A DNA stretch of 64,000 bases. Origin: PSLL01 sp964389705. GTDB lineage: Bacteria; Desulfobacterota_D; UBA1144; Nemesobacterales; CSP1-2. This document shows, one piece after another, positions 22,718 to 31,732 of the stretch. The stretch covers positions 1-64,000 of the forward strand of contig CAYMEO010000001.1 in assembly GCA_964389705.1 (NCBI GenBank), in the 5' to 3' direction. The translations under genes and the position numbers were made by a program. The first letter of the stretch is position 1. The number at the start of each line of letters is the position of its first letter. A model generated the notes under the pieces. That model did no database searches, was not told where the DNA came from, and saw only the letters and a list, made by a program, of their open reading frames with translations.

Positions 22718-25099
22718 ATGGATTCCTTTCTCCTAAAATATAAAATCCTAGGTCCGCTCCTTGGCTTTGTCTCAGGAATACTAATTGCCGAGTGGGCAAA
22801 GAACGGATGGATTCTGATCGTACTTCTCTCTCCCATCTTCGGTGCCTTGTCCCTTTTTAAACCCAAATTCGGTTTCTTAATATTCATTCCAATTGGGATT
22901 CTATTTTCTACAAGACCGAACCTTCCAGAAAATCACATCTCTCACTTTACGGGAAAAGAACTCGACATTGAAGGGATTCTATTTGAATCTCCAGAGAGTA
23001 GGGAAAAGGGATCGAGGTTGTTTATTGATGCCCAAGCCGTTTTTATAGAAGGGAAAAGGGAGCAGGTATCGGGGAAGGTAATGATATCTACGGAGGAGAG
23101 AATAGGAGGGCTTGCAGACGGGGATAGGGTTAGGGTGCTCCGTACGAATCTCAGAATCCCAAGGAGTTTTCAAAATCCGGGCAGTTTCAACATCAAGCGC
23201 TACTATGAAAGACAGGGGATTTATGCTACTGGATTTGTTCCGGGAGAGCAATGGATTATATCGTTTGGGAAGGACAAGTCCTCGAATTTCTTTCTCCACG
23301 CGATAGATAGATTTAGAGTGAGGTTTGGAAATTTTGTAAGAAAGAAATCTCCTTTTCCCGAGAGCGAAATACTAAATGCTATGACAATTGGGGATCAAGG
23401 TGCGGTGCCATCTGAATTAAGGGATCAGTTCTCCAAATCTGGAATAAGCCACATCCTTTCAATTTCAGGGCTTCATGTGGCAGCGGTTGTACTTGTTTTT
23501 TATATCTTGATTAAATGGACTTTGAAGCGCTCCGAATTCCTTCTTCTTAGGTTTCGGGTGCAAAGACTTGCAGCCGCTCTCACAATTATTCCCCTTTTCA
23601 TATACACAGCCCTTGCGGGATTCGCCACCCCTGTGGTACGGGCATCTATAATGGCTGCGCTTTACTTAATCTCGATAGTTATAGGCAGAGAGGAAAATAG
23701 ATTAAATACGCTTGCCGTTTCAGCTTTTATTATTCTCCTTTGGCACCCATGGGCAATCTTTGAGCTATCATTTCAACTCTCTTTTGCCTCGGTTCTCGGA
23801 ATACTCATTATGAATAAGTTTTATCCGTTCAAGCTAAGCACGCTTAAAGATAAGTTCTCATCAAGCGTAAAGACCACTATTGCTGCATCAGCCGCCACTT
23901 TGCCGTTTATAATAACGTCTTTTGGAATCTTCTCTTTTGTATCTATCCCTGCAAACCTCATTCTTGTTCCTTTCTCCGAATTTCTTATAGTTCCCCTTGG
24001 GCTTCTCTCTTTCTTGGCCTTTGTAATGTCCAAAACTATTGCTATGCCTTTCCTTTATGCGGACATTTTTTTTACGAAATTATTTCTTTGGGGGAACAGT
24101 CAGTTTTTAAAAATCCCTCTTTCTTCTCTGACTGTTCCGCCTCTAAGTGGTGTAAGTTGGATATTCTACATGGCTATAGCTTTGGTTATCCTTTTTCAAA
24201 AGATACATCACAGACTCAGATTTCTTCTTCCATTTCTCATTCTGGGATTTCTTCTCGCCTCGGCATACGGTATATTGAGCAATTCGAAGAAGGGGTTTCT
24301 AGAGGTGGATTTTCTTGATGCCGGAAGTAGGGATATAATCTTCATACGCCTTCCCGAAGAAAAGACAGTTCTCGTTGACGGTGGGTTTTCATACCACGAC
24401 ACAGGCGGCTACATAGAAAAAGGGGTTGTTGTCCCATTTCTTCTTAAATCGGGTGTTACAAGGATTAATTATCTGATCTTAACCTCCCTCGATAGAGACC
24501 ATCTAGCAGGTGTCAAAGGCATAATACAGAAATTAAGTGTAGAGAGGTTGTGGACAAATGGACAGAGGCTTGACAGCAAGATTTGGGAGATAATGAGGGA
24601 TAGAAATATTATTTGGAAGGATATATCGGATGAGGTAGAAACTCTCAATATAGAAGGAGTTCAAATCGAGTTTCTAAAGCCAAGAGTGGAACTTAGGTAT
24701 GAGGATTCATTAAGGCCCTATCCGATTATAGGGAAATTGACTTTCAAAAACACGGGCTTTCTCTTTGGAGAAGGTATAACAGAAGAGAGGGTACAGTCCG
24801 AGCTTATTAAGACATATAGAGATAGAATCAGAAGCGATGTGCTCTATGTACCAAAGTTCTTTATGAGGCAAAATAGCATTACTGATTTCATATCGGCGAT
24901 TTCTCCGATGATTATCGTGACAAACTCTGGATTCCAGAATTTTAATGAATCACATTACCCAAGGACAATAAAAGGCGATGATGAGAAAACACAGTATATT
25001 TTTCAAACCGACGTTCAGGGTACAATCACAGTTCTTACCGATGGAAAACAGATTAGAGTTAGAACATTTCTAGATAAAAGTATGGAATCAGTGTATTGA
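22718..25099 (+). CDS. comEC: ComEC/Rec2 family DNA-uptake channel
   Basis: A 793-residue polytopic inner-membrane protein that moves single-stranded DNA in natural transformation. It has the N-terminal DUF4131/OB-type periplasmic part (residues 1-190, with LDIEGILFESPESREKGSRLFIDAQ), the competence domain (about 210-500, starting ALNDMTIGDQG-like AMTIGDQGAVPSELRDQFSKSGISHILSISGLHVAAV), and a C-terminal metallo-beta-lactamase-like domain (about 525-785, VDFLDAGSRDIIFIRLPEEKTVLVDGG). In that last domain the usual HxDxDH metal motif is SLDRDHLAG, so the first His is replaced by Ser. Starts at ATG 22718, 29 bp after ispF. Type IV pilus genes further along make transformation plausible. Confidence 0.92.
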   Translation: MDSFLLKYKILGPLLGFVSGILIAEWAKNGWILIVLLSPIFGALSLFKPKFGFLIFIPIGILFSTRPNLPENHISHFTGKELDIEGILFESPESREKGSRLFIDAQAVFIEGKREQVSGKVMISTEERIGGLADGDRVRVLRTNLRIPRSFQNPGSFNIKRYYERQGIYATGFVPGEQWIISFGKDKSSNFFLHAIDRFRVRFGNFVRKKSPFPESEILNAMTIGDQGAVPSELRDQFSKSGISHILSISGLHVAAVVLVFYILIKWTLKRSEFLLLRFRVQRLAAALTIIPLFIYTALAGFATPVVRASIMAALYLISIVIGREENRLNTLAVSAFIILLWHPWAIFELSFQLSFASVLGILIMNKFYPFKLSTLKDKFSSSVKTTIAASAATLPFIITSFGIFSFVSIPANLILVPFSEFLIVPLGLLSFLAFVMSKTIAMPFLYADIFFTKLFLWGNSQFLKIPLSSLTVPPLSGVSWIFYMAIALVILFQKIHHRLRFLLPFLILGFLLASAYGILSNSKKGFLEVDFLDAGSRDIIFIRLPEEKTVLVDGGFSYHDTGGYIEKGVVVPFLLKSGVTRINYLILTSLDRDHLAGVKGIIQKLSVERLWTNGQRLDSKIWEIMRDRNIIWKDISDEVETLNIEGVQIEFLKPRVELRYEDSLRPYPIIGKLTFKNTGFLFGEGITEERVQSELIKTYRDRIRSDVLYVPKFFMRQNSITDFISAISPMIIVTNSGFQNFNESHYPRTIKGDDEKTQYIFQTDVQGTITVLTDGKQIRVRTFLDKSMESVY

Positions 25100-25221
25100 G
25101 CTTTACTGTCCTGTCTAGACCTTATTTCTGATCCAATCTTGTATATATTGCGCAACTCCTTTTCACCCAATATAAGGGGTTATTTCGGAGAATAACTCGA
25201 GCCTTAGGATTTAATTTAGAC

Positions 25222-25971
25222 TTAATCGTCTTCGAGTCTGCCGTGAATAAAATCGCTTAGAGCCTCAATTGTCGTATTCTTAGCCTCTTCTACAGTTCCT
25301 ACGAATATGATTTTTCCCTTATAGAGAAACGCGATTCTATCTGAAATCTCGAATGCGCTCGTAACATCGTGCGTGATAATAACTCCGGTTACTCCAAATT
25401 TTTGCTGCATCTCTCTTATTAGGTGATTGATTCTGCTTGTGTTCGGTGGGTCAAGTCCTGTTGTCGGTTCATCATAGAGCAGGATCTTTGGTTCCATAGC
25501 CATTGCCCTTGCAAGCCCGACGCGCTTTTTCATGCCCCCGCTTAGATCCGAAGGGAGTTTATCCTCTATTCCTGGAAGTCCTACAAGCTCGAGATTTCTT
25601 GAAACTATCTCCTTTATTTCATTTTCGGTGTGTTTTGAGTGTTCTCTAAGTGGGTAGGCTATGTTCTCATACACAGTGAGAGAATCAAAAAGGGCTGCCC
25701 CCTGAAAAAGCATTCCGATTTTTTTTCTTACATGTACAAGCTCATTCTCATCCATTGGAACAATGTCTTCGCCATCCACAATAATCTGACCGCTATCGGG
25801 TTTTATAAGGCCGGTAATCTCTTTAAGGAGAACGCTTTTGCCTGATCCGCTACCACCGAGTATGGTTATATTCTCATCTCTTCTGATCGAGAGTGTAACA
25901 CCCGTGTGGACTTCTTTTGAGTTAAATGACTTATAGACATCTTTAAGTTCTATAATAAAATCTTCTTTCAT
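25222..25971 (-). CDS. mlaF: MlaF-type ABC transporter ATP-binding protein
   Basis: A 249-residue ATPase of the MlaF/Ttg2A/Mkl group, which drives phospholipid or hydrophobic-substrate transport at the inner membrane with MlaE and an MCE protein. Walker A is GGSGSGKSVLLKEITG (residues 35-50), the signature LSGGMKKRVGLARAMA (about 143), Walker B ILLYDEPTTGLDP (about 162) and the switch His in VIITHDV. The Q-loop MLFQGAALFDSLTVYENIAYPLREH is typical of the Mkl group. No mlaE or mlaD gene is adjacent in view, so the membrane partner must be encoded elsewhere. Confidence 0.88.
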   Translation of the reverse strand: MKEDFIIELKDVYKSFNSKEVHTGVTLSIRRDENITILGGSGSGKSVLLKEITGLIKPDSGQIIVDGEDIVPMDENELVHVRKKIGMLFQGAALFDSLTVYENIAYPLREHSKHTENEIKEIVSRNLELVGLPGIEDKLPSDLSGGMKKRVGLARAMAMEPKILLYDEPTTGLDPPNTSRINHLIREMQQKFGVTGVIITHDVTSAFEISDRIAFLYKGKIIFVGTVEEAKNTTIEALSDFIHGRLEDD

Positions 25972-26183
25972 GCCCCAGACCTTTTCTTAGTTCATATATA
26001 GAATCAAATACGCCGATAGCATCTATTTATTTGTGATAAAGACAACAGTCCTCACCCTGCTCAGAATAATAGGGTTTGTATTTATAATGAGATATACAAG
26101 AAATTCAATACACTTTTTAGATAATAAAACCAAAATGGCTCCTTTGTCAAAGATTGATATATCGCATTTTGAACTAATTCTTT

Positions 26184-26212
26184 TTGACACCCTCCAATTA
26201 GAAAGCTATAAT
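26184..26212 (+). promoter_or_regulatory. Consensus sigma-70 promoter of sodA
   Basis: A perfect TTGACA (26184-26189), 17-base spacer and perfect TATAAT (26207-26212) lie 93 bp upstream of the sodA start. Transcription would begin near 26219, giving an 86-base leader that ends in AGAAGGAGG. The rest of the 25972-26305 gap is AT-rich with no convincing gene. Confidence 0.8.
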
Positions 26213-26305
26213 ATCTTAATAAAATCCTTTACTTACAATCTCTCAATGGTTATTTTTGTTTTTCATCATTTATATAAATAAAATTTCAGTAGAAGGAGGT
26301 TTGTT

Positions 26306-26917
26306 ATGGCACACGAATTACCGAAATTGCCCTATAGTTATGACGCACTCGAGCCGCACATTGACGCCCGTACAATGGAGATTCACTATACAGGGCATCA
26401 TCGCACTTACGTAAACAACCTCAACGCGGCCTTAGAAAAGTACCCCGATCTACAGAGCAAGAGCGTTGAGGATCTGCTAAAGAATCTAAATGCGATCCCT
26501 GAAGACATACGTACTGCTGTTCGTAACAATGGCGGAGGTCATCTTAACCACACCATGTTTTGGCCCATGATGAGTCCAAACGGCGGAGGGGAGCCTAAAG
26601 GCGAGCTTGCAGATGCGATTAATTCTGCTTTTGGCAGTTTCGCGAACTTCAAGGATCAGTTCTCCAAAGCTGCCCTCGGTCGGTTCGGAAGTGGCTGGGC
26701 CTGGCTATGTGTGGATAAAGGCGGTAAGCTGATCATAACTTCGACCCCCAATCAGGATAACCCCATATCCGAAGGCTTAAAGCCTATTCTCGGTCTTGAC
26801 GTTTGGGAGCACGCCTACTATCTCAAATACCAAAATCGGCGCGCAGATTATATTTCAGCTTGGTGGAATGTGGTCAACTGGGATCAGATAGCTAAAAATT
26901 ACGCGAGTACAAAATAG
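26306..26917 (+). CDS. sodA: Superoxide dismutase, Fe/Mn family
   Basis: A 203-residue cytosolic superoxide dismutase. The four metal ligands are in place: His in MEIHYTGHHRTYV (about 27), His in NHTMFW (about 80), and Asp and His in DVWEHAYYLKY (about 165 and 169). HGGHLNHTMFW-type (GGHLNHTMFWPMMSPNGGG) and the QDNPIS loop favour a manganese or cambialistic enzyme over a strict Fe type. ATG 26306 follows a strong ribosome binding site, and the promoter is near-ideal, so high expression is expected. Stands alone. Confidence 0.96.
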   Translation: MAHELPKLPYSYDALEPHIDARTMEIHYTGHHRTYVNNLNAALEKYPDLQSKSVEDLLKNLNAIPEDIRTAVRNNGGGHLNHTMFWPMMSPNGGGEPKGELADAINSAFGSFANFKDQFSKAALGRFGSGWAWLCVDKGGKLIITSTPNQDNPISEGLKPILGLDVWEHAYYLKYQNRRADYISAWWNVVNWDQIAKNYASTK

Positions 26918-26962
26918 GCAATAAATGTTGCTAAATTCAGAGAGGGTTATTACTCCAGCTAT

Positions 26963-26990
26963 AGGGGGGTACATTGTAACGTACTCCCCT
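26963..26990. terminator. Bidirectional terminator-like hairpin after sodA
   Basis: AGGGGGGTAC (26963-26972) and GTACTCCCCT (26981-26990) form a 10-bp stem with one G-T pair and an 8-base loop, followed by CTAATCTTCTTT. It lies between the convergent sodA and response-regulator genes. Confidence 0.6.
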
Positions 26991-27020
26991 CTAATCTTCT
27001 TTAGAAGGACGGGTCCTTCT

Positions 27021-27434
27021 TCATTCCGGTAGCTCACTCAGCGTCCAGTACATATTGATAGTTCTTATCACGTCGACGAATTGCATATAGTCAATCGGTT
27101 TAATCATATAGCCCGCAACACCCAAATTAAAGCTTTCAATTTTATCCTGATCCTGTTTGGATGTTGTCAAAACTACAACTGGAATCCTTTTTAGCGAGTT
27201 GTCTTGTTTTGCTAACTTTAGAAACTCTATACCGTTCATCTTAGGCATATTTAAGTCCAGAAGAATAATACTAGGTTTTTCATTTTTCTCATCTCTTAAA
27301 AACTCAAGTGCCTCCTCGCCATTGCCGACGATGATTAACTGATTAGTGACATTTATATCTTTGAGGGCCCGTTTAACGGTTATTTGATCAACTCGATCGT
27401 CTTCGACAAGGAGAATTGGTTTTTGGCTCTTCAT
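27021..27434 (-). CDS. Receiver-only response regulator (Rcp1-like)
   Basis: A 137-residue single receiver domain without an output domain. The acidic pocket is E11-D12, the phosphoacceptor is D60 in IILLDLNMPKMNG, the switch Thr is in VVVLTTSKQ (T90/T91) and the conserved Lys is K112 in YMIKPIDY. The long beta4-alpha4 region and the extra C-terminal helix (FVDVIRTINMYWTLSELP) match the Rcp1 group that partners phytochrome-like kinases. Its ATG overlaps the kinase stop by 4 bp, so the two form a two-component pair; signal output must go by phosphotransfer or protein contact. Confidence 0.92.
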   Translation of the reverse strand: MKSQKPILLVEDDRVDQITVKRALKDINVTNQLIIVGNGEEALEFLRDEKNEKPSIILLDLNMPKMNGIEFLKLAKQDNSLKRIPVVVLTTSKQDQDKIESFNLGVAGYMIKPIDYMQFVDVIRTINMYWTLSELPE

Positions 27435-29668
27435 CTTCTACCCCCTGTGGCATTGTTAAAAGTCGAGTTCCTTGCTTCCCCCTTCGGCAGTGTAAAAAAG
27501 AATGTACTTCCGTAACCGACCTTCGATTCTACCCAAACCTCTCCACCATACATTTCGATAATTTTTTTTACTATTGAAAGACCAATACCTGTGCTCTCAA
27601 ATTCATCACGCGGTGATAATGTTTGAAATATCTGAAAAATCTTTGTAAAGTGCTTTTCATCAATCCCCGGTCCGTTATCTGTGACACTAAATCTCCAACA
27701 GCCATTATTTTCAATACAGCCAATTTTAATCTCCCCTTTCGGTTTATCCATAAATTTTATGGCATTGCTTAGTAAGTTTTGGAAGACCTGTTGGATGCGT
27801 GTCTTCTCACACAGAATGTTAGGTAATTCGTTTTCGATCTTTATTTCAATATTTTCTGGTGGGGCGATCATATCAATTATTTCAGGCACAAGCCCGTTTA
27901 GGTTCACCTCTACCTTTTCTTCTCTGATACGCCCAACCCTTGAGTATTGTAGAATGCCCTCAATTAAATCGTGCATTCGCTTTACCCTGCTGAGGAGCAG
28001 ATTCATTTGCTCTTTACCATCTTCATCGAATTTATCGGCGTAATCGGCCAGTATCCAATTTGCTAACGAACCGATTGCACGTAGAGGGGCTTTCAGATCA
28101 TGGGAAACGATATATGCAAAATCATTTAGCTCTCGATTAACGCTTTCTAGTTCTCTGAGGAGCTGGGCCTGCCTTTCTTCTGCCATTTTGCGCTCTGTGA
28201 CATCACGTACAAAGCGATAGTGACCCTTGAGTTGCCCATTCTTATCAATGTTTTTAATGATTGTTACTTCTTGATAAAAAGTGGAACCGTCCTTACGAAA
28301 GCCTCTTGATTCGAACTTTACCTTTCCGATTCTCAGCATATCCTTATGGGCGTTTATCTCCCTTTCGAGGTCATTAGGGTGCACGGTTTTCTGCCATTCC
28401 ATGCCAATCATCTCATTGACATTGCAACCAAATATGGTTGCATATGCCCTGTTTACACTTAGGTAACGGCCCTGCATATCCAAAAAACTTATACCTTCAA
28501 GGGCGTTTTCAAGAGCGGCATTGATTTCATATAACTTTCCTTCTGTCCTCTTACGCTCTGTGATGTCACGGATAATACCACTGTAGAAGATTCCTTCTCC
28601 TATTTTCCAATCGGCGAGTGAAAGCTCCAGTGGGAATTCGCTACCGTTTTTCCTAAGCCCACGCAGTTCAACTGTTTTTCCGATAATACCGTGTTTGCTG
28701 CCGCTTAATTTAAACCACCCAAGCCTTATATCGTTTCTGTGTTGTTCAGATAACAAAAGATCAAGGGGCTTGCCCAGCAGTTCTTCTTGAGTATAACCGA
28801 AGATGATTTGTGTGCTTTTATTGCATGAAATGATATTTCCACTGTCATTAGCCAAAATAATCGCATCATTAGCCGACTCCACCACAGAGCGGAATTTCAT
28901 CTCTGATTCTCGCAGTATCTCCTCTACCCGCTTGTGCTCGGTAATATCAAGTGCTGTTCCTAGAATGCCTACTTGTTTCCCTTCTTTATTAATCAGTGGA
29001 CTCCAGGAACTCAAACACCATTTTGTCTGTCCATCTTTGGTTAGAATACGGAATTCCTCTCCCCAGAGACTCTTGCCTTGAAGCAGCTTTTCCCATTGTT
29101 GCGTAATCCTCGCCTTGTCATCTGGATGAACGTAATTGATAAAGTCCCTATCATAGAGTTCTTTGGTTGTGTACCCAGTTAATACCTCGAATGGTGAATT
29201 CGCATACTGGAGCTTGCAGTTTATATCGTATACAAGAACGGCCTCTTCTATATTTTCGGTGATAAGTTGAAATTTGTGATTGGATTCTATTAGCGCCTTC
29301 TCCGTTTGCCTGCACTTAGCAATTTGGTTCTGTAGCTCTTGCTTGAGCGATTCGATTTCCTTTGCGCGAAGTCGCGCTGTTTGAACAAGTTGGATCGCCA
29401 ACGCAAGTAGTAAAGCCATTATAAATCCTGTAACCAGCAACGCCTTGGGTAGGACGGACTGGGCTTTAGTAAGTATCTCCAGATTTGACCAGACTTGCAT
29501 GTGCCAAATGATGACATATAAACCCAAAGTGACTACTACTGTGACACCGAAACCGGCTAAAACTGGAAGCCATCGCATCTCGTTGGGAGACCATTTTATG
29601 CCAGTTGCTAGGGAAGCGTTTCTTTGGTTTTTCCCTCTGCTTTTTCTGGATAGAGCTGTTCCGATCAT
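27431..29668 (-). CDS. Membrane PAS-domain sensor histidine kinase
   Basis: A 745-residue kinase with two N-terminal transmembrane helices (about residues 33-55 and 73-95), a short coiled coil, then three PAS/PAC units (about 130-245, 255-370, 380-495) each closed by a DITE/DVTERK-type end. The dimerisation domain has the acceptor His near 522 in DFAYIVSHDLKAPLRAIGS, the phytochrome-kinase style of H-box. The catalytic domain follows with N-box LLSNAIKFMDKP, DNGPGI and STGIGLSIVKKIIEMYGG. There is no GAF/PHY bilin domain, so the input is unknown; PAS units may bind haem, flavin or redox ligands. Operon with the receiver gene at 27021-27434. Confidence 0.92.
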   Translation of the reverse strand: MIGTALSRKSRGKNQRNASLATGIKWSPNEMRWLPVLAGFGVTVVVTLGLYVIIWHMQVWSNLEILTKAQSVLPKALLVTGFIMALLLALAIQLVQTARLRAKEIESLKQELQNQIAKCRQTEKALIESNHKFQLITENIEEAVLVYDINCKLQYANSPFEVLTGYTTKELYDRDFINYVHPDDKARITQQWEKLLQGKSLWGEEFRILTKDGQTKWCLSSWSPLINKEGKQVGILGTALDITEHKRVEEILRESEMKFRSVVESANDAIILANDSGNIISCNKSTQIIFGYTQEELLGKPLDLLLSEQHRNDIRLGWFKLSGSKHGIIGKTVELRGLRKNGSEFPLELSLADWKIGEGIFYSGIIRDITERKRTEGKLYEINAALENALEGISFLDMQGRYLSVNRAYATIFGCNVNEMIGMEWQKTVHPNDLEREINAHKDMLRIGKVKFESRGFRKDGSTFYQEVTIIKNIDKNGQLKGHYRFVRDVTERKMAEERQAQLLRELESVNRELNDFAYIVSHDLKAPLRAIGSLANWILADYADKFDEDGKEQMNLLLSRVKRMHDLIEGILQYSRVGRIREEKVEVNLNGLVPEIIDMIAPPENIEIKIENELPNILCEKTRIQQVFQNLLSNAIKFMDKPKGEIKIGCIENNGCWRFSVTDNGPGIDEKHFTKIFQIFQTLSPRDEFESTGIGLSIVKKIIEMYGGEVWVESKVGYGSTFFFTLPKGEARNSTFNNATGGRR

Positions 29669-29849
29669 TAATGTTTTTAATATCGCAAGAACTATGCCAT
29701 AACGCTTCCTTTTCTAACTTATCTAAACCATTTGATTTTTATAACGGGGCAGGATTTGATATACAATCTACAACAAATTTTTGTCAGGAACTCAGCGGTT
29801 TTTAGGTGATTTATTCAGGGGATTTCTAAGTCGCGGACCAAATGTCTAT

Positions 29850-31523
29850 CTACTCTAGGTTGTTCATCTTTATAGGAGTCATTTCTTTTATCTCGTTGTT
29901 TTCAATGGTGATTCTTCTTATCTCTGGCTCATCCTTTCCCTGTGGACCCGTCGCGGCGGTTTGAATAACAAATGGCCTATTTTTCTCCCACCACCCTTTT
30001 CTCGCCTTCGATGTTGTTTTGCCGGCCAGTTGGTCGCTGTAATTCCAGCAGTATATCCCCACCTCTTTCCTTTTATCCTTGCGGTCGTAGTAGGATTCTA
30101 GCCGAAACTCTATGTTTTGATGTGCGTGTCCTGAGAGGACTAGATCTACCTTGTATCCCCTTTTGTTTGTTAGTCCGGTAAGAACCTCAAGAAACCTCTC
30201 CCAATTATATGCAAGGGAACCATAGCTCAGGTCCCTGTCTCTATAATCTATCCAGCCGTTGCCTGTTTTCTCCCTACGAAAATCCTCATAGAGTTCCTCT
30301 TTTACATATTTTCCCCTTATGTTTACAGGCGGCGTGTGCATAACCATAAGAATGGGGCCTTTATTTTTCTTCTGTTCGAAATATGAATCAATAATCTCCA
30401 TCTGGAGGTCTGTTACACAATCCGTATCAGGAGAGCCGCCGATCGCATCCCAGAGGTGGGAAAAAAAAGAGTAGTTGTCTTTACCGCCATCGAGAAACAA
30501 CAGGTCGGTACTTCCAAACCTGACAATATAGTCTAAATCCGGATTTACATGCCTGAAATATTCCTTTAGCCATTTGATATTGGCGGTGAGTATTGGGTCC
30601 AGATGAAGTACCTTCGTTTCATCGAGATAGTGGACATACTCCTCTTTTAGTCCGAAACTTTTAAACAACTCCTCCTGGCTTAGGTTGTAATGATAGGGTC
30701 GGAAATCATGGTTTCCAGTCGTAGTAAATATTGGAATTGTGAGTTCATTATTTTGGTTTAGATCCCTTCCTAGAACAGAGTCGCAGAAGATAGACAAATT
30801 CGATTCCTCAAAAGGGCATACGCTCATATCTAATGGGTCTGGCTTATAAAATTCATCTGGCTGATAATAGTCAACTATGTCTCCAGAGACAATCAAAAAA
30901 TCTATTTCATCTGAGTGGCTGTTGACGTACCGGATGAGGCGTCGAAAGTTTTCATTGAAGTTAATAAGACCCTTTTTGGCATCTTCGTAGACAACCTTGG
31001 GCGCTTTGCCCTTTATCATTTCGAGTATTTTATCGTTTCTCCTTGCAATATGGAGGTCTGTTGAATGTATGAATCTCAGATTATTTCCAATCGACTCGTA
31101 AACGCATAGGGCATGGTTATTTTCACTTATCTCAGAGCCGTGGGTGAGAATTAAATCAAAAAGGCGCTTCCTCTTGCCGCTCAGTACATCGCCTCCTTGA
31201 ATGTGGACAATCACCTCCCAAAATGGGATTTCCTTTCTCCCCAGTTCAAGGATTTTGTGTATGATTAAGTGGGTTTCAATGTGGTTAAAGGACACGTCTC
31301 TTTGGTGGTTGACATTTGCTGCCTGCACGCTGACGACTTCAAGTGGAAATTTTATGTCCTTCTGGTCAACGGGTCTGATTGTCAGATTATTGTTCAGCGA
31401 GTTTTTAACATCTGAGTCTTTCATATTTGACTCGGCAGAGATTATAAGGCTGATACCTGAGGAGAGCTCAGAGGCTGTGGTTATTAAGGGCTGTCCAAGA
31501 TTCGGCCGCGTTATGTATAACAT
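29850..31523 (-). CDS. Calcineurin-like metallophosphoesterase
   Basis: A 557-residue protein whose residues about 165-500 form a metallophosphoesterase domain. All metal-binding motifs are present in order: DLHIARRND (DxH), SGDIVDYY (GDxxD), TTGNHDFRPYHYN (GNHD), VMHTPPVNIRG (H) and LVLSGHAHQNIEF (GHxH). The first 160 residues are a less familiar region including QPLITTASELSSGISLIISAE, similar to beta-sandwich extensions found in secreted phosphoesterases, but there is no clear signal peptide. Substrate unknown. It stands alone behind the kinase/receiver pair on the minus strand. Confidence 0.83.
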   Translation of the reverse strand: MLYITRPNLGQPLITTASELSSGISLIISAESNMKDSDVKNSLNNNLTIRPVDQKDIKFPLEVVSVQAANVNHQRDVSFNHIETHLIIHKILELGRKEIPFWEVIVHIQGGDVLSGKRKRLFDLILTHGSEISENNHALCVYESIGNNLRFIHSTDLHIARRNDKILEMIKGKAPKVVYEDAKKGLINFNENFRRLIRYVNSHSDEIDFLIVSGDIVDYYQPDEFYKPDPLDMSVCPFEESNLSIFCDSVLGRDLNQNNELTIPIFTTTGNHDFRPYHYNLSQEELFKSFGLKEEYVHYLDETKVLHLDPILTANIKWLKEYFRHVNPDLDYIVRFGSTDLLFLDGGKDNYSFFSHLWDAIGGSPDTDCVTDLQMEIIDSYFEQKKNKGPILMVMHTPPVNIRGKYVKEELYEDFRREKTGNGWIDYRDRDLSYGSLAYNWERFLEVLTGLTNKRGYKVDLVLSGHAHQNIEFRLESYYDRKDKRKEVGIYCWNYSDQLAGKTTSKARKGWWEKNRPFVIQTAATGPQGKDEPEIRRITIENNEIKEMTPIKMNNLE

Positions 31524-31630
31524 TATTTATCCCCCTGATTTATATAGCCGGAGATTTTTGATTCCCTGTATATATAACAAACGGAATTTCTTGTCAATGT
31601 GTCATTGTGGTGAAAATCCTGCCCGGAGCG

Positions 31631-31636
31631 TATAAT
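31631..31636 (+). promoter_or_regulatory. Possible -10 element for the DUF4126 gene
   Basis: A perfect TATAAT lies 97 bp before the DUF4126 start and ahead of the leader hairpin. The matching -35 is unclear. Confidence 0.35.
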
Positions 31637-31648
31637 AATAGAGTCAGT

Positions 31649-31707
31649 GGCTTTGCCTCAAAAATTGAGACGGGAAACGGTAGTTCTCCTTAATTTTTGG
31701 CAAAACC
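31649..31707 (+). other. Long imperfect hairpin in the DUF4126 leader
   Basis: GGCTTTGCCTCAAAAATTGA (from 31649) pairs with CTTAATTTTTGGCAAAACC (31689-31707) for about 18 bp with one mismatch and a two-base bulge. The loop is ACGGGAAACGGTAGTTCT. It ends 11 bases before the AGGAGGA ribosome binding site and has no U-run, so it is more likely a translational control structure or an inserted palindrome than a terminator. Confidence 0.5.
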
Positions 31708-31732
31708 GGGTTAATGCATAAGGAGGAAGAAC

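Noticed and set aside
25170..25200. GTTATTTCGGAGAATAAC hairpin between comEC and mlaF as a terminator
   Set aside because: The stem is only six base pairs, A/T-rich, and no U-run follows on either strand.
26033..26281. An 82-codon plus-strand reading frame upstream of sodA
   Set aside because: It is AT-rich, has no ribosome binding site, and runs through the consensus sodA promoter; no family resemblance.
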